In this document: one piece after another, positions 51,852-60,852 of the stretch
How the letters are laid out: each line of letters starts with the position of its first letter
Numbering within the stretch: the first letter of the stretch is position 1
Assembly (NCBI GenBank): GCA_003151825.1
Contig: PLYO01000036.1
Location: 31,057-95,056, forward strand
Direction: 5' to 3'
From: Ignavibacteriota bacterium
GTDB taxonomy: Bacteria; Bacteroidota; Ignavibacteria; Palsa-1295
DNA length: 64,000 nt
Notes under the pieces: generated by a model
What the model saw: the letters and a program-made list of their open reading frames with translations, nothing else
What the model was told of the DNA's origin: nothing
Databases searched by the model: none
Program-made: the position numbers and the translations under genes

Positions 51852-52505
51852 TTACGCCTCCGCCGGCTGAGACGTGATTCTCTTATATCGACGCTGAAGG
51901 ATTATTCCCGGAATCACTTGGAAAACGATGAGCATCGCGGCGTATATCCCGAGCACATGCACTGTCGGCCAGATATACATCACGATCGCGCCCGCCCACC
52001 ATGCAAAGCCGACATTGCGAAGCCAGCGGAGATCGTGTGCCACCCCGCTCAGGAAATAGGCAATCCCTAAAATCATCGAGACAATCGAACAGACATAGAA
52101 GGGATGAATGGCCGGGACCCTGCCATCCGTTAGGTTCACGCCGCTCGAAATGAGCAACAGAAAAAGACCGAACCCGATGCCACACGCAACCCAGATGGAC
52201 GATTGTATGCGGTCGATAATGGATTTCACTCTAGCCTCCTGCTTACTTTGCTTTCGATAGAAATAGAACATCGATCCCCATCCGAAAAGAATGAGCGTGG
52301 CCCAGACATACGCCGTATAGAAATCGCGCTGGAAGAGGACGGAAATATAGCTTATCCCCATGCCGACGGCAACGAGGAGTCCCCAGAGGATATAGGGTCT
52401 CCCGTCCTCGACGAACGCGGCGCGGCTGTCGTCGATGACTTTGCGGATGTATTGAAGTTCCTCCTCCGGACGGGATGCTGTTTGCGAAGTCATAGTAGAT
52501 TCCAT
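51852..52505 (-). CDS. Membrane protein paired with the winged-helix regulator
   Basis: The 217-residue protein has a short soluble N terminus (EEELQYIRKVIDDSRAAFVEDG) and about six transmembrane segments (ILWGLLVAVGMGISYISVLF, IWVACGIGFGLFLLLIS, SIVSMILGIAYFLSGVA and others). I do not recognise its transported substrate or activity. It precedes the regulator gene in a two-gene operon. Confidence 0.8.
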   Translation of the reverse strand: MESTMTSQTASRPEEELQYIRKVIDDSRAAFVEDGRPYILWGLLVAVGMGISYISVLFQRDFYTAYVWATLILFGWGSMFYFYRKQSKQEARVKSIIDRIQSSIWVACGIGFGLFLLLISSGVNLTDGRVPAIHPFYVCSIVSMILGIAYFLSGVAHDLRWLRNVGFAWWAGAIVMYIWPTVHVLGIYAAMLIVFQVIPGIILQRRYKRITSQPAEA

Positions 52506-52624
52506 GGTATGTAAGAATGGTTAAATAACAAAGCACTTTGAATTACAAAGTGCTTTAACGTTAATTTTTCCCTCTGGTTCCAGCCATTGAAAATTATTTT
52601 TATTGCAATCCGGTTGTAATAATT

Positions 52625-52888
52625 ATGACGACAACCTGCACGCATCTCGACCAAATAAAAAACGCACCCCCGCGCACGCCGAACGGCTGCGAGGAATGCC
52701 TGAAAACCGGCGACACCTGGGTACACTTGCGTCTCTGCATGACATGCGGCCACGTCGGCTGCTGCGACCAATCGAAAAATAAACACGCCACGAAACATGT
52801 TCACCACTCCGGCCACCCGATCATAAAATCTTTCCAGCCGGGCGAAAATTGGATGTATTGCTATCCCGACGATCTTTTCATGGAGTGA
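52625..52888 (+). CDS. UBP-type zinc-finger protein
   Basis: The 87-residue protein is a stand-alone zf-UBP domain: CTHL, GCEECLKTGDTWVHLRLCMTC, GHVGCCDQSKNKHATKHVHHSGHPII, WMYCY. The Cys/His pattern and the HSGHPI core match the ubiquitin-binding zinc finger of eukaryotic deubiquitinases, which also occurs alone in bacteria. Its ligand here is unknown. Confidence 0.93.
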   Translation: MTTTCTHLDQIKNAPPRTPNGCEECLKTGDTWVHLRLCMTCGHVGCCDQSKNKHATKHVHHSGHPIIKSFQPGENWMYCYPDDLFME

Positions 52889-52892
52889 AAAT

Positions 52893-52917
52893 GTCGGGCT
52901 GGAAGCGCCGACCTACG
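52893..52917. repeat. REP-like repeat at the end of the DUF5996 gene
   Basis: The 25-base unit gtcgggctggaagcgccgac-ctacg is the inverse of the unit at 55665-55689 and of the last copy at 29932-29952. The DUF5996 stop codon (52913-52915) overlaps it, so the repeat supplies the end of that gene. Confidence 0.85.
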
Positions 52918-53815
52918 CGACCCGCCGTTCCAGAAATTCCCGGTCCCAATGTCCTGCGTTTGCTACTAATTCGTAAGTGCTCGTCAAAAATTCAGAAATC
53001 ATCGCTTCGGGTTCGGGCGCATTGCGGACGTCATCGTAATGCAGAATGAACTCGCCGAGATCGGCATTCCAATACGATGCTTTGGGAGCGATTGTTGCCC
53101 GTTCCATACCCGGATAAGCAGGATACCCATAAGCATAAAATGCGGGTTTCTGCAATTTGGCATTTCCTGGCCAGAAACCGGCGGCGAAATGCTCCTCGTC
53201 ACATCCGACGCGCGACATCCTATTAGCTTTCGGCGGCGGCGAGCAGGGCCTGCCGCAATAACGGGAAACTGAAAGATCGAACGAACCCCACCACAACTGC
53301 ACTGGGCTATTCTTGCCCGAAAACCCGGAACGAAATTTTTCAAACACACCGGAAATAGAAGCGAGAATGGTCCAAAAGCGTTGAACGGATTCCGGGTCAT
53401 AAGATCCGTGGGTCATGTCGGTCTCAAGCGGAATTGCGCTTTCCATTTCTTGCGGCACGGGAGCAATGGTAACTTCAATGGACATCTCGCGGAGAGTTGA
53501 CAAGACAAGCCGGTAAAATTCTGCAACGGGACAGGGCGTGAGTTCTATCGTATGAAAATTCCCAACGCTATCGAAGATTTCAACCTTGTGCGAGACGAAA
53601 TCGAACCGAATTTCGAAAATCCGGGAGCGATAGGGAATTGGCCCTGTCGTAATCCCTCGTGCCCAAATACCGAGCGCGACATGCCACCATTCATTCAGGA
53701 ATGGCGCGAGCGCAAGCTTGATTTTACCGGCGACCTGCGTATAGAGATGCAGCGTCTCATAAGTGTCGAACCAGTCTTCGTATGGCAACAGCGGCCATTC
53801 TTTATCGTATAGCAT
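52913..53815 (-). CDS. DUF5996 family protein
   Basis: The 300-residue protein matches DUF5996: PLLPYEDWFDTYETLHLYTQVAGKIKL, WWHVALGIWARGITTGPIPY, FEIRFDFVSHKVEI, and the C-terminal QLWWGSFDLSVSRYCGRP, AFYAYGYPAYPG, GEFILHYDDVRN. The function of the family is unknown. The stop codon TAG at 52913 overlaps a REP unit. Confidence 0.88.
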   Translation of the reverse strand: MLYDKEWPLLPYEDWFDTYETLHLYTQVAGKIKLALAPFLNEWWHVALGIWARGITTGPIPYRSRIFEIRFDFVSHKVEIFDSVGNFHTIELTPCPVAEFYRLVLSTLREMSIEVTIAPVPQEMESAIPLETDMTHGSYDPESVQRFWTILASISGVFEKFRSGFSGKNSPVQLWWGSFDLSVSRYCGRPCSPPPKANRMSRVGCDEEHFAAGFWPGNAKLQKPAFYAYGYPAYPGMERATIAPKASYWNADLGEFILHYDDVRNAPEPEAMISEFLTSTYELVANAGHWDREFLERRVA

Positions 53816-53830
53816 TCTCGATATTTTTTG

Positions 53831-54307
53831 TTATTTCTCTCGCGTTCGCCACAACCGGCGTACCACAACAATTTGCGCGGCGTGCCAGGCATCGTGCCGG
53901 ACCACGCTTCGAACAAAGGACGCGATCGGCTCGCCGGAGGGAAGTTTTTCTTCGAGTGCCGGCTCCGGAACGCGCTCGATTGCCTTTCGCAATTCCTTTC
54001 GATACCGTTTAAGATTATCGATCGCTTCGGAGAGAGACCCGGCTGAAGGCGCGGGAAGATCCTCCTGTTTATGCGGGCGGTGCTCGATTCTGACGGCATA
54101 ATTACGATAGCAATGCGCAAGATGCACGAGGTGCCAAAGGATCGTACCGGCGGGAGGATGTTCTTCTTCCGGCGGCTCATCGGCATAACTATAATGCCGG
54201 TACATCACCTCTTCTTCCGTCGCTCCGTTCAGCGCGCTTTCGAGCGACTCCCATTTGTGGCCCCAGGCATCGTCGAATGCAGCAAGAAGTTCGTCCTTCC
54301 GTGTCAT
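53831..54307 (-). CDS. DinB-like metalloenzyme
   Basis: The 158-residue four-helix protein has the DinB/DfsB metal ligands: LWHLVHLAHC in the second helix and HDAWHAAQI near the end, giving three His. DinB superfamily members often use thiols as cosubstrates or act as unknown hydrolases. It follows the PfkB kinase gene immediately. Confidence 0.8.
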   Translation of the reverse strand: MTRKDELLAAFDDAWGHKWESLESALNGATEEEVMYRHYSYADEPPEEEHPPAGTILWHLVHLAHCYRNYAVRIEHRPHKQEDLPAPSAGSLSEAIDNLKRYRKELRKAIERVPEPALEEKLPSGEPIASFVRSVVRHDAWHAAQIVVVRRLWRTREK

Positions 54308-55270
54308 TTATGCGGCTTCGAGAAACTCGCTCTCTTCCAAATCGAAGGACGAGAGCTTGTGGATGGCGAGAAAACGATTGTGTATCTCTTCGTGCATGGT
54401 GAGGAGGTTTTCGATGCCCTCGGTCGAAAACTTGCCGCAGCAATAGCTTGCAAGCACCGTTCCATAAATCACGGCGCGCTTCGCGTCCTGATAGCTGATC
54501 GATCCGCGTTTGGCAAGATAGCCGATAAATCCGCCCATAAACGTATCGCCCGCGCCCGTGGGATCGAATATCTCTTCGAGCGGATACGCCGGCGCGGAAA
54601 AAATGTGATCGTCGTAAAACAAGAGCGACCCATGCTCGCCTTTTTTGATGACAACAATTCGAGGACCATCCGAGGCAAGCATTTCCTGCAATCTTCGTCC
54701 GGCTACAATGAGGCTTGGGTGCTCGATGAGCAAACGCGCCTCGCTGTCGTTTAGCACAAGGCCGTTGGATAATGCGAGCGTCCGTTCGAGGCTTTCCCGG
54801 TAGCCGGTGATCCAAAAATTCATCGTGTCTAAGAGAATGAGGCGTGGACGCTGATCCAATTGTTCGATGACTTCGCACTGCAAATCGGGTTGAATATTTC
54901 CTAAGACTAGAAAATCAGGGGAACGGAAATCGGCGGGAACCCGCGGCTTGAAATCGGCAAAGACATTTAAATTCGTCGAGATGGTATCCCGCGTGTTCAT
55001 GTCGTAATGGTATTTGCCGTGCCACGAAAATGTTTTACCGCCTTTCACGACCTCGATGCCGGAGGTATCGATCCCATGCGAGCGAAAAAGCTCCCATGCG
55101 CGCTCGGGGAAATCGTCCCCGACGACGCCCACGACGCCAATCCGCTCCGGTGCAAAATAACTGGCCGCCAGCGAAATAAACGTGGCGCTGCCGCCAAGCG
55201 CGTCCTCCAACGTAGCGAATGGCGTTTCTATAATATCGAGCGCGAGCGATCCGACGATGAGTAGTGACAT
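54308..55270 (-). CDS. PfkB-family carbohydrate kinase
   Basis: The enzyme has LIVGSLALDIIETPF at its start, GGSATFISLAASYF, and the C-terminal PfkB signature FDPTGAGDTFMGGFIGYLA with the catalytic Asp. It would phosphorylate a sugar or nucleoside; the specificity is not clear. The ATG at 55270 starts the domain; an extension to 55294 is possible. Confidence 0.9.
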   Translation of the reverse strand: MSLLIVGSLALDIIETPFATLEDALGGSATFISLAASYFAPERIGVVGVVGDDFPERAWELFRSHGIDTSGIEVVKGGKTFSWHGKYHYDMNTRDTISTNLNVFADFKPRVPADFRSPDFLVLGNIQPDLQCEVIEQLDQRPRLILLDTMNFWITGYRESLERTLALSNGLVLNDSEARLLIEHPSLIVAGRRLQEMLASDGPRIVVIKKGEHGSLLFYDDHIFSAPAYPLEEIFDPTGAGDTFMGGFIGYLAKRGSISYQDAKRAVIYGTVLASYCCGKFSTEGIENLLTMHEEIHNRFLAIHKLSSFDLEESEFLEAA

Positions 55271-55279
55271 AATGTGTAG

Positions 55280-55298
55280 GGACGTGCTGCGCACGTCC
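55280..55298. repeat. Palindrome upstream of the PfkB kinase gene
   Basis: Arms ggacgtgc (55280-55287) and gcacgtcc (55291-55298) flank tgc. It lies directly upstream of the kinase start and could be an operator or leader hairpin. Similar ggacgtgc...gcacgtcc words occur as dispersed repeats in bacterial genomes. Confidence 0.6.
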
Positions 55299-55765
55299 GA
55301 TTAGGAGTCGTTCAACACGCGAGAGCAGAGGAAAGCTTCATGTAATCTTTAGCAGCCCGCCCACAGCGGGTTGGCGATATTGCATGGGCCACCACATTCA
55401 TTGGGCATTCATCTCTCATTCTCCCAATTCCATTCCAAAACTCATGAATCTCAGTCCATTTCGACAGTTGTCCTGTAGCAATAGGTGCCCCAAATGTGTT
55501 TTCACGATTAATTTTCATTTGACTTTTCATGAACTTATGCATCTGTTATCGCATAGAAATTCATCTTTCATCTTTAATATTTCATCTTTGCCCGAGAAGG
55601 GTGCCTATCATGACACACACTAAGATACAACGAAAATTCCCGTCGCTTGAAATCCGAAATTTTTCGTAGGTCGGCGCTACCAGCCCGACACCCCTTTTTC
55701 GTTTTTTTTGGCTCCGTTAAAATTATTTCGTATTTTTGTTTCTTTTTACGGAAAGGAATTTAATC
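55299..55765. other. Intergenic region between divergent kinase and T9SS genes
   Basis: This 467-base stretch has no convincing gene. It contains low-complexity atctttcatcttt words (around 55560), a complete REP unit at 55665-55689 followed by T-runs, and a purine-rich ggaaagg site (55750-55756) just upstream of the ATG at 55766. The T-rich part after the REP is probably the promoter region of the downstream gene. Confidence 0.6.
55665..55689. repeat. REP-like repeat unit
   Basis: The unit cgtaggtcggcgctaccagc-ccgac is the direct relative of the tandem repeats at 29892-29952 and the inverse of 52893-52917. Its ends can pair as GTCGG/CCGAC. A run of T follows, so it may double as a terminator on the plus strand. 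Confidence 0.85.
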
Positions 55766-58063
55766 ATGTCACATCTTCAAAATGCTTTTTCGCCGATTTT
55801 TAACGCAGGTTTCCGTTCTTTTTTTCTTGCGCTCGTTATACTATCGCTTGCGAGCGTCGAGTCACGAGCGCAAAGCCAGGAACTGTTCTCTGCATTGCCA
55901 CAAGGCGAGGATTTTATTTCCGGAGGCCAAGTGGTGAATGAGGTTGGCTCTTCATCTGTCTTCTGTACTAATCGAGCAATTTACCATGGACGCGGAAAGG
56001 TGTGGGCACCTCCCTTCGATGCTGGAGCGATATACAAGATGACTATAAAGTCTTCAACGCCTTCGCAACATTCCGGTCTCGGCTGGTCGGTGCTTGTGCT
56101 TACGACCACTGGCCAGCTCTTTGTTGTCGGAGCTACCCCCGCGACTGGCGAGATTTTCAGTTACGAAGTTGCTTCGCCCAGCTCGCAGAGCCAATGGAAC
56201 CAAATTTGTGGTGATGCACTCTACCTCCACTCCACCTCCGGTCTCGTCTATGTCACGCACGACGATTCGACGTGGCAGATTGACACGGCTGGATTCGGCA
56301 CCGCGCAATCGCAATATCTTGCGCTCGATACGGCACAGAATGTTTATGCTGCGTCAGGGTCAGGAATATTCAAGCAGGGACCATCCGACTTTAGTTGGAA
56401 TTTGCTGCCGAGCAGTACCTCGATCGAAAGCTTTTATCTTTTTGTAAGTCATGCGGACGTGATCTATGCTCCAACGAATAATGGCATCTTGATGAGCAGT
56501 TCGGATCATGGGGCAACATGGGCATTCGATTCCACCGGCATGGGCGTTCAACTTGTTAATTTCATTTCCGACGATTCCGTAGGGAACCTCTATGCGACGA
56601 GTTCTTATGGTTCCGACGCAAATTTTGTGTGGATGAAACCTGTCGGCGGCGTGTGGCGCTCGATCGGGGCCGGGATCGGACATCTTGCGTACGATTCCGT
56701 TTCGCAATTGTATGAAAGTTACCTTACGGGCGTCGTTGCGGACTCGGGAATTCATGTAGCAACGAGTTTCGGGCTGTTTAGCTCTTACGATACCGGCGCT
56801 ACGTGGCAGCCGGATAATAACGGAATTGCTGCCGAGGAAATTTATGGATTTTATGAATTTCCCGATGGTAAACGCATTACAACGACAAACCTGGCCCTGT
56901 TCACCGAACAAGCCGGCGACACCACCTGGAATGAGAGCTTTCCGCAGAATTCTTATTTACCCGGTGTCCGGTTTTTCGTGGATAATGCAAAGCGTTTGTA
57001 TGTACTTGGTACAAGCCGGCAGGAAGACACATCGAAATCGGGCATTCAAAATTACCTTCAATTTCCCGATGACATTTTTATTTCCACAGACGAAGGTTCC
57101 ACATGGGCTTCGGATACGACCGGCCTTTCGCAATTTGCAAGCCAGCAGGGAAACCGCTCGACGGAATTTATTGACGAGACCGGCACGGAGCATATCGCAA
57201 CATACGAGACTCCTCACATGCGCCTGTTTTCGAAATCCCCGGGCGGAAGCTGGCGTGGCGACTCAGATGGATATACTCCACAAAACGGCGATGAGGCAAG
57301 TGTATTCGCAACCGACCGCCACGGCTCGATCTATCTGGCGATTAATAACGGCACGAGTGCCTATAAGCTACTCAGCCGGCCTATTGCAAGTGGAACTGCA
57401 TGGAGCGAAGTCTCCACCACTGCGCTGGGCGGAACTCCGTATGTCTTTACCGCGACGAAGGACGGAAAACTTATCGGAGGAGGAGCTAATGTCAAAACTG
57501 GTTACTATGATGGTTCAACATGGACGGTGATGAACAGTCCGCCCGGAAAGAGCAGCTACTATAGCTTCGCCCTTAGCGTCGATTCGTCGAACCAGCTCTG
57601 GTCCGCGTATGGTATTAATCAATACTATGCGCCGGATGTCTTCAGCACCACGGACCTCGGCCTGACTTGGACTTTGGCGTCCGATACCAGTCCTACGTTC
57701 GCGAGTATGGTCTCGTTTGGTGATACTACGTATGGCTTGCTGAGCGGCAATGGGCTTTATTATTTTGTGCCTGGGAGCGCGGGAGTGACACCGGACATCG
57801 CGACAAACAATGCATTTTCAATCACTCCCAACCCCAGTACCGGCAAGGGCGAGATAAGCTTTACCGTGAGCGAGCGAAATAATGTTCAGGTAACCATTTT
57901 CAACGTGCTCGGCCAGGAGATTGCAACGCCCGTTCAGGGTGTGTTCGATGCGGGAACGCATACCGGCTCGTTCGATCTTTCATCCTTACCGCCGGGCACC
58001 TATTATTGCAGAATTCAATCCGAGGGAATAGTAGAAACGCAAACGATTGTGATCGAACGGTAG
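55766..58063 (+). CDS. T9SS-secreted beta-propeller protein
   Basis: The 765-residue protein has a signal peptide (FFLALVILSLASVESRAQ) and repeated propeller blades of the sortilin/BNR type (ISTDEGSTWASDTTGLSQF, MSSSDHGATWAFDSTGMG, SSYDTGATWQPDNNGI, STTDLGLTWTLASDTS). The C terminus is a T9SS type A sorting domain (ITPNPSTGKGEISFTV, IFNVLGQEIATPV, LPPGTYYCRIQSEG). A ggaaagg ribosome site precedes the ATG at 55766, ten bases upstream. The ligand is unknown. Confidence 0.9.
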   Translation: MSHLQNAFSPIFNAGFRSFFLALVILSLASVESRAQSQELFSALPQGEDFISGGQVVNEVGSSSVFCTNRAIYHGRGKVWAPPFDAGAIYKMTIKSSTPSQHSGLGWSVLVLTTTGQLFVVGATPATGEIFSYEVASPSSQSQWNQICGDALYLHSTSGLVYVTHDDSTWQIDTAGFGTAQSQYLALDTAQNVYAASGSGIFKQGPSDFSWNLLPSSTSIESFYLFVSHADVIYAPTNNGILMSSSDHGATWAFDSTGMGVQLVNFISDDSVGNLYATSSYGSDANFVWMKPVGGVWRSIGAGIGHLAYDSVSQLYESYLTGVVADSGIHVATSFGLFSSYDTGATWQPDNNGIAAEEIYGFYEFPDGKRITTTNLALFTEQAGDTTWNESFPQNSYLPGVRFFVDNAKRLYVLGTSRQEDTSKSGIQNYLQFPDDIFISTDEGSTWASDTTGLSQFASQQGNRSTEFIDETGTEHIATYETPHMRLFSKSPGGSWRGDSDGYTPQNGDEASVFATDRHGSIYLAINNGTSAYKLLSRPIASGTAWSEVSTTALGGTPYVFTATKDGKLIGGGANVKTGYYDGSTWTVMNSPPGKSSYYSFALSVDSSNQLWSAYGINQYYAPDVFSTTDLGLTWTLASDTSPTFASMVSFGDTTYGLLSGNGLYYFVPGSAGVTPDIATNNAFSITPNPSTGKGEISFTVSERNNVQVTIFNVLGQEIATPVQGVFDAGTHTGSFDLSSLPPGTYYCRIQSEGIVETQTIVIER

Positions 58064-58081
58064 GGGCGCATGGGGTTTGCG

Positions 58082-59728
58082 TTACTTCTCCATCATCTCG
58101 GCAATAATCTTGATGGGCGGGGAACCATAGGAGAGCAAGCGGTTGTGGAACTCGTAGAGCGAGAAGCCTTCTTCGTCCGCGCGTTGCATGCGCGCGCGGA
58201 GTTCCTTGATTTGGAACTTTCCGAGCGTGTAAAATAAATATCCGGGATCGAACACGCCGCGCTCGGCCTCGCGCCGCGCCGCATGGGGTCGCAACAGCGC
58301 TTTGTCCTCGAAGAGCTGCTGCGCTTCGGAGAGCGTCATCCTGCCCGAGTGGAGTGAAATCGCGGCGATATAGCGTGCGGCTCGCACCAGCGCCTCCTGA
58401 ATAAACGCAAGCCGGATGCGGGCATCGTCTTCGCCCCAGCCGTTTTCCAGCATCATCTCCTCGGCATAATGCGCCCAGCCCTCGACAAACGCATACGACC
58501 AAAAACACTTCCCAACTTTGCTCTTCGATTTTTGAATATGAAGGAAATGCACATAATGTCCCGGATACGCTTCGTGGATCGAGATGATCTCGATGATGGA
58601 GCGGTTGAGTCCGTGCAAAAATTCCCGGCGCTTGGCTTCGTCCCATGCTTGCTCGGGAAGCGTGATATAATAAAAGGCTTCGGTCGCGGCGGTTTCGAAG
58701 GCGCCGGGGCTGTTCATCGCGGCAAACGCCCAGCGCATGTGCGCCGGCGTTTCCCGAACCGTGCATCGAATTTCAGATGGAATCGCGAGCAGATTGTTCT
58801 GCACGATGAACGCCCGAATGCGTTCGAGCATGCGCTCGGTCTCGCCCAGAATATGCTGCTCGCTGAAATGATCGCTTTCGATATAGGTGTGGAACACTTC
58901 GCGCGGGGCGAGATGAGGGTCAAGCTCTTCGCTCGCGCGGTAGAGTTCGAGCGTCAGCCGGTCCATCTCACGGCGACCTTTATCGAGTAGCGTCTCGAGC
59001 GATTCGTCCACGAGTTCAGAGGAACGAATGAAGCGTTCGAGGAGGTCCGCGCCCAGCCGGAACGAATCGTAGAGCGCATGCGGCAGCACGACGGTCCGAA
59101 CGGCTTCGATAAAGGTCTGCGTGGCAAGCCGCGCGCTTTGAAGCGCGTCCATGAGATCTTGCAGAAGAGTTGGATCTTCGATCTTGCCGAAGTACTGTTC
59201 GGACAACGTATCGAGAAATGCGAGCCGGCCTTCGAGGGATTCAATCCCGGTTTCGACAATGGTGCGGTCGAGATGCCCGTTCAAATTTTGTCGCGCGACT
59301 GCAAGAATGCGGGGATAAGCACGCAGCCGCGCGAGCACGGAGCGCATCCGTTCGGTCAGCGGAGCAAAATCGCGGTCGATGAGATGCGTAAGTTCTAATT
59401 GATCGTTATAGATCATCGGGTTCCACTCGAACTCCTTCAGCTCGGTCATCCGGAAAATTTCGTCGCGGAGTTTCCACTCGATCATGCGGCGTTCGAAACG
59501 GGTCAGATCGTCTGCGGACGCTCCGGCAAAATCCCGTTCCAAAACAGTGAGCGAAGTGCGAAGCGCCAAAAGATATTCTTCGCGGCGGGGGGCGCTGAAA
59601 TCTTCCACAAGGGCGTCGTATTCATGCAGGCCCAGCGCCGAGGCCGTGGTCGGGTAATATCCGAGATAGACCGAAAGCACGTGGTCTCGGAATTCGGCAA
59701 AATCGAAAAACTTGCGTGGCGTGGCCAT
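58082..59728 (-). CDS. DUF885 metallopeptidase-like protein
   Basis: The 548-residue protein matches DUF885, a family with a zinc-peptidase signature: SIHEAYPGHYVHFLHIQ (HExxxxH-type, residues about 395-411) followed by FVEGWAHYAEEMM. The rest is helical and typical. Family members are predicted metallopeptidases. No signal peptide is seen, so it is probably cytoplasmic. Confidence 0.9.
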   Translation of the reverse strand: MATPRKFFDFAEFRDHVLSVYLGYYPTTASALGLHEYDALVEDFSAPRREEYLLALRTSLTVLERDFAGASADDLTRFERRMIEWKLRDEIFRMTELKEFEWNPMIYNDQLELTHLIDRDFAPLTERMRSVLARLRAYPRILAVARQNLNGHLDRTIVETGIESLEGRLAFLDTLSEQYFGKIEDPTLLQDLMDALQSARLATQTFIEAVRTVVLPHALYDSFRLGADLLERFIRSSELVDESLETLLDKGRREMDRLTLELYRASEELDPHLAPREVFHTYIESDHFSEQHILGETERMLERIRAFIVQNNLLAIPSEIRCTVRETPAHMRWAFAAMNSPGAFETAATEAFYYITLPEQAWDEAKRREFLHGLNRSIIEIISIHEAYPGHYVHFLHIQKSKSKVGKCFWSYAFVEGWAHYAEEMMLENGWGEDDARIRLAFIQEALVRAARYIAAISLHSGRMTLSEAQQLFEDKALLRPHAARREAERGVFDPGYLFYTLGKFQIKELRARMQRADEEGFSLYEFHNRLLSYGSPPIKIIAEMMEK

Positions 59729-59750
59729 GAAAAACTACTATCTCTATCTC

Positions 59751-60746
59751 TTAACCAAGCTTTACCTCGGATGAATCTCCGACATTGATCTGGCGCAGGC
59801 TGCCCTGCACCTTCGCATTATTTCCGACAATGCTGCCGGCAAGAATGATGTTCTCGACCGACGCATCGTCGCCGATGATGCTGTCGCGAATAAGGGCATT
59901 TCGCACGCGGGTTCCCGCGCCGATCGTGGCATAAGGGCCAAGAATCGCGTCCTCCACATCCGCCGTATCGGCAATGAAGACGGGTTCCCGGATAACCGTC
60001 CCTGCAAGCGAACGGCTCTGGGATTTTTTATCTAAGAGCGCGCGGTTGGTGGCGAGCAGCGTTTCCGGTTTGCCACAATCGTACCATCCTTCGAGTGGAA
60101 ACGTCGCAAATTTCTCGCCGCTCTCGATCATCAGTTGGAGCGCGTCCGTCAGTTGGTATTCGTTCTTCGTTTGCGTATCGCTTTGGATGAGTGTTTCGAG
60201 ACACTCGCGCAGGAGAGGAGGATTCCGGAAAAAATATAATCCCGCGATCATCCAATTGCTTTTCGGATGCTCCGGTTTTTCGACGAGCCGCGTGGCAAAG
60301 CCCTTTTCGGATTCGACCACGCCAAAGCGGCGCGGATCATCGACGTGAAACACGCCGATGGCACTCGTCTTTCCAGCAAAAACCGATTTCAGATCGACAT
60401 CGAAAATGGTATCGCCAAGCACGATAAAAAGCGGCTCGATGCTGGCCGTGGGAATATCCTCGCGGGCCATCCATATCGCATGGCCGAGGCCAAGCAGCTC
60501 CGTTTGCTCGACAAAACGCACAGGCAGCGATGGGTAGCGCTTGCCGACGAATTCCCGAACTGCATTGCCCAGATACCCGACGATAATTGTCGCGCTGGTG
60601 ACGCCATCGGCGACGATTCGATCGAGAATATGCGCCAGAATCGGTTTGCCGGCTACGTTCAGCAGCACCTTGGGCACGGTGTACGTATGCGGCCTCAGCC
60701 GTGTGCCAAAACCTGCTACGGGAATAATTGCATGCATGGATGTCAT
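59751..60746 (-). CDS. Sugar-1-phosphate nucleotidyltransferase with beta-helix tail
   Basis: The 331-residue enzyme has AIIPVAGFGTRLRPHTYTVPK (the NTP-transferase Gly-rich start with PK), GLGHAIWMAREDI and VLGDTIFDV, GFATRLVEKPEHPKSN, and ends in hexapeptide-like turns (AILGPYATIGAGTRVRNALI, IIGDDASVENIILAGS). It is most like glucose-1-phosphate thymidylyltransferase or mannose-1-phosphate guanylyltransferase. The sugar is not certain. Confidence 0.88.
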   Translation of the reverse strand: MTSMHAIIPVAGFGTRLRPHTYTVPKVLLNVAGKPILAHILDRIVADGVTSATIIVGYLGNAVREFVGKRYPSLPVRFVEQTELLGLGHAIWMAREDIPTASIEPLFIVLGDTIFDVDLKSVFAGKTSAIGVFHVDDPRRFGVVESEKGFATRLVEKPEHPKSNWMIAGLYFFRNPPLLRECLETLIQSDTQTKNEYQLTDALQLMIESGEKFATFPLEGWYDCGKPETLLATNRALLDKKSQSRSLAGTVIREPVFIADTADVEDAILGPYATIGAGTRVRNALIRDSIIGDDASVENIILAGSIVGNNAKVQGSLRQINVGDSSEVKLG

Positions 60747-60852
60747 GCAGAGTAACGGGACAATCCAAAGAATTATCCCGCATAAAAACGTAAAAATCCA
60801 AAATCGCGTAAACGGCGGGCGTTAACTCGCGGGGAGCGGTGTTTATTACAAT

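Noticed and set aside
55312-55623. Small open frames on both strands upstream of the T9SS propeller gene
   Set aside because: Low-complexity atctttcatc words and no ribosome site or domain; treated as non-coding.
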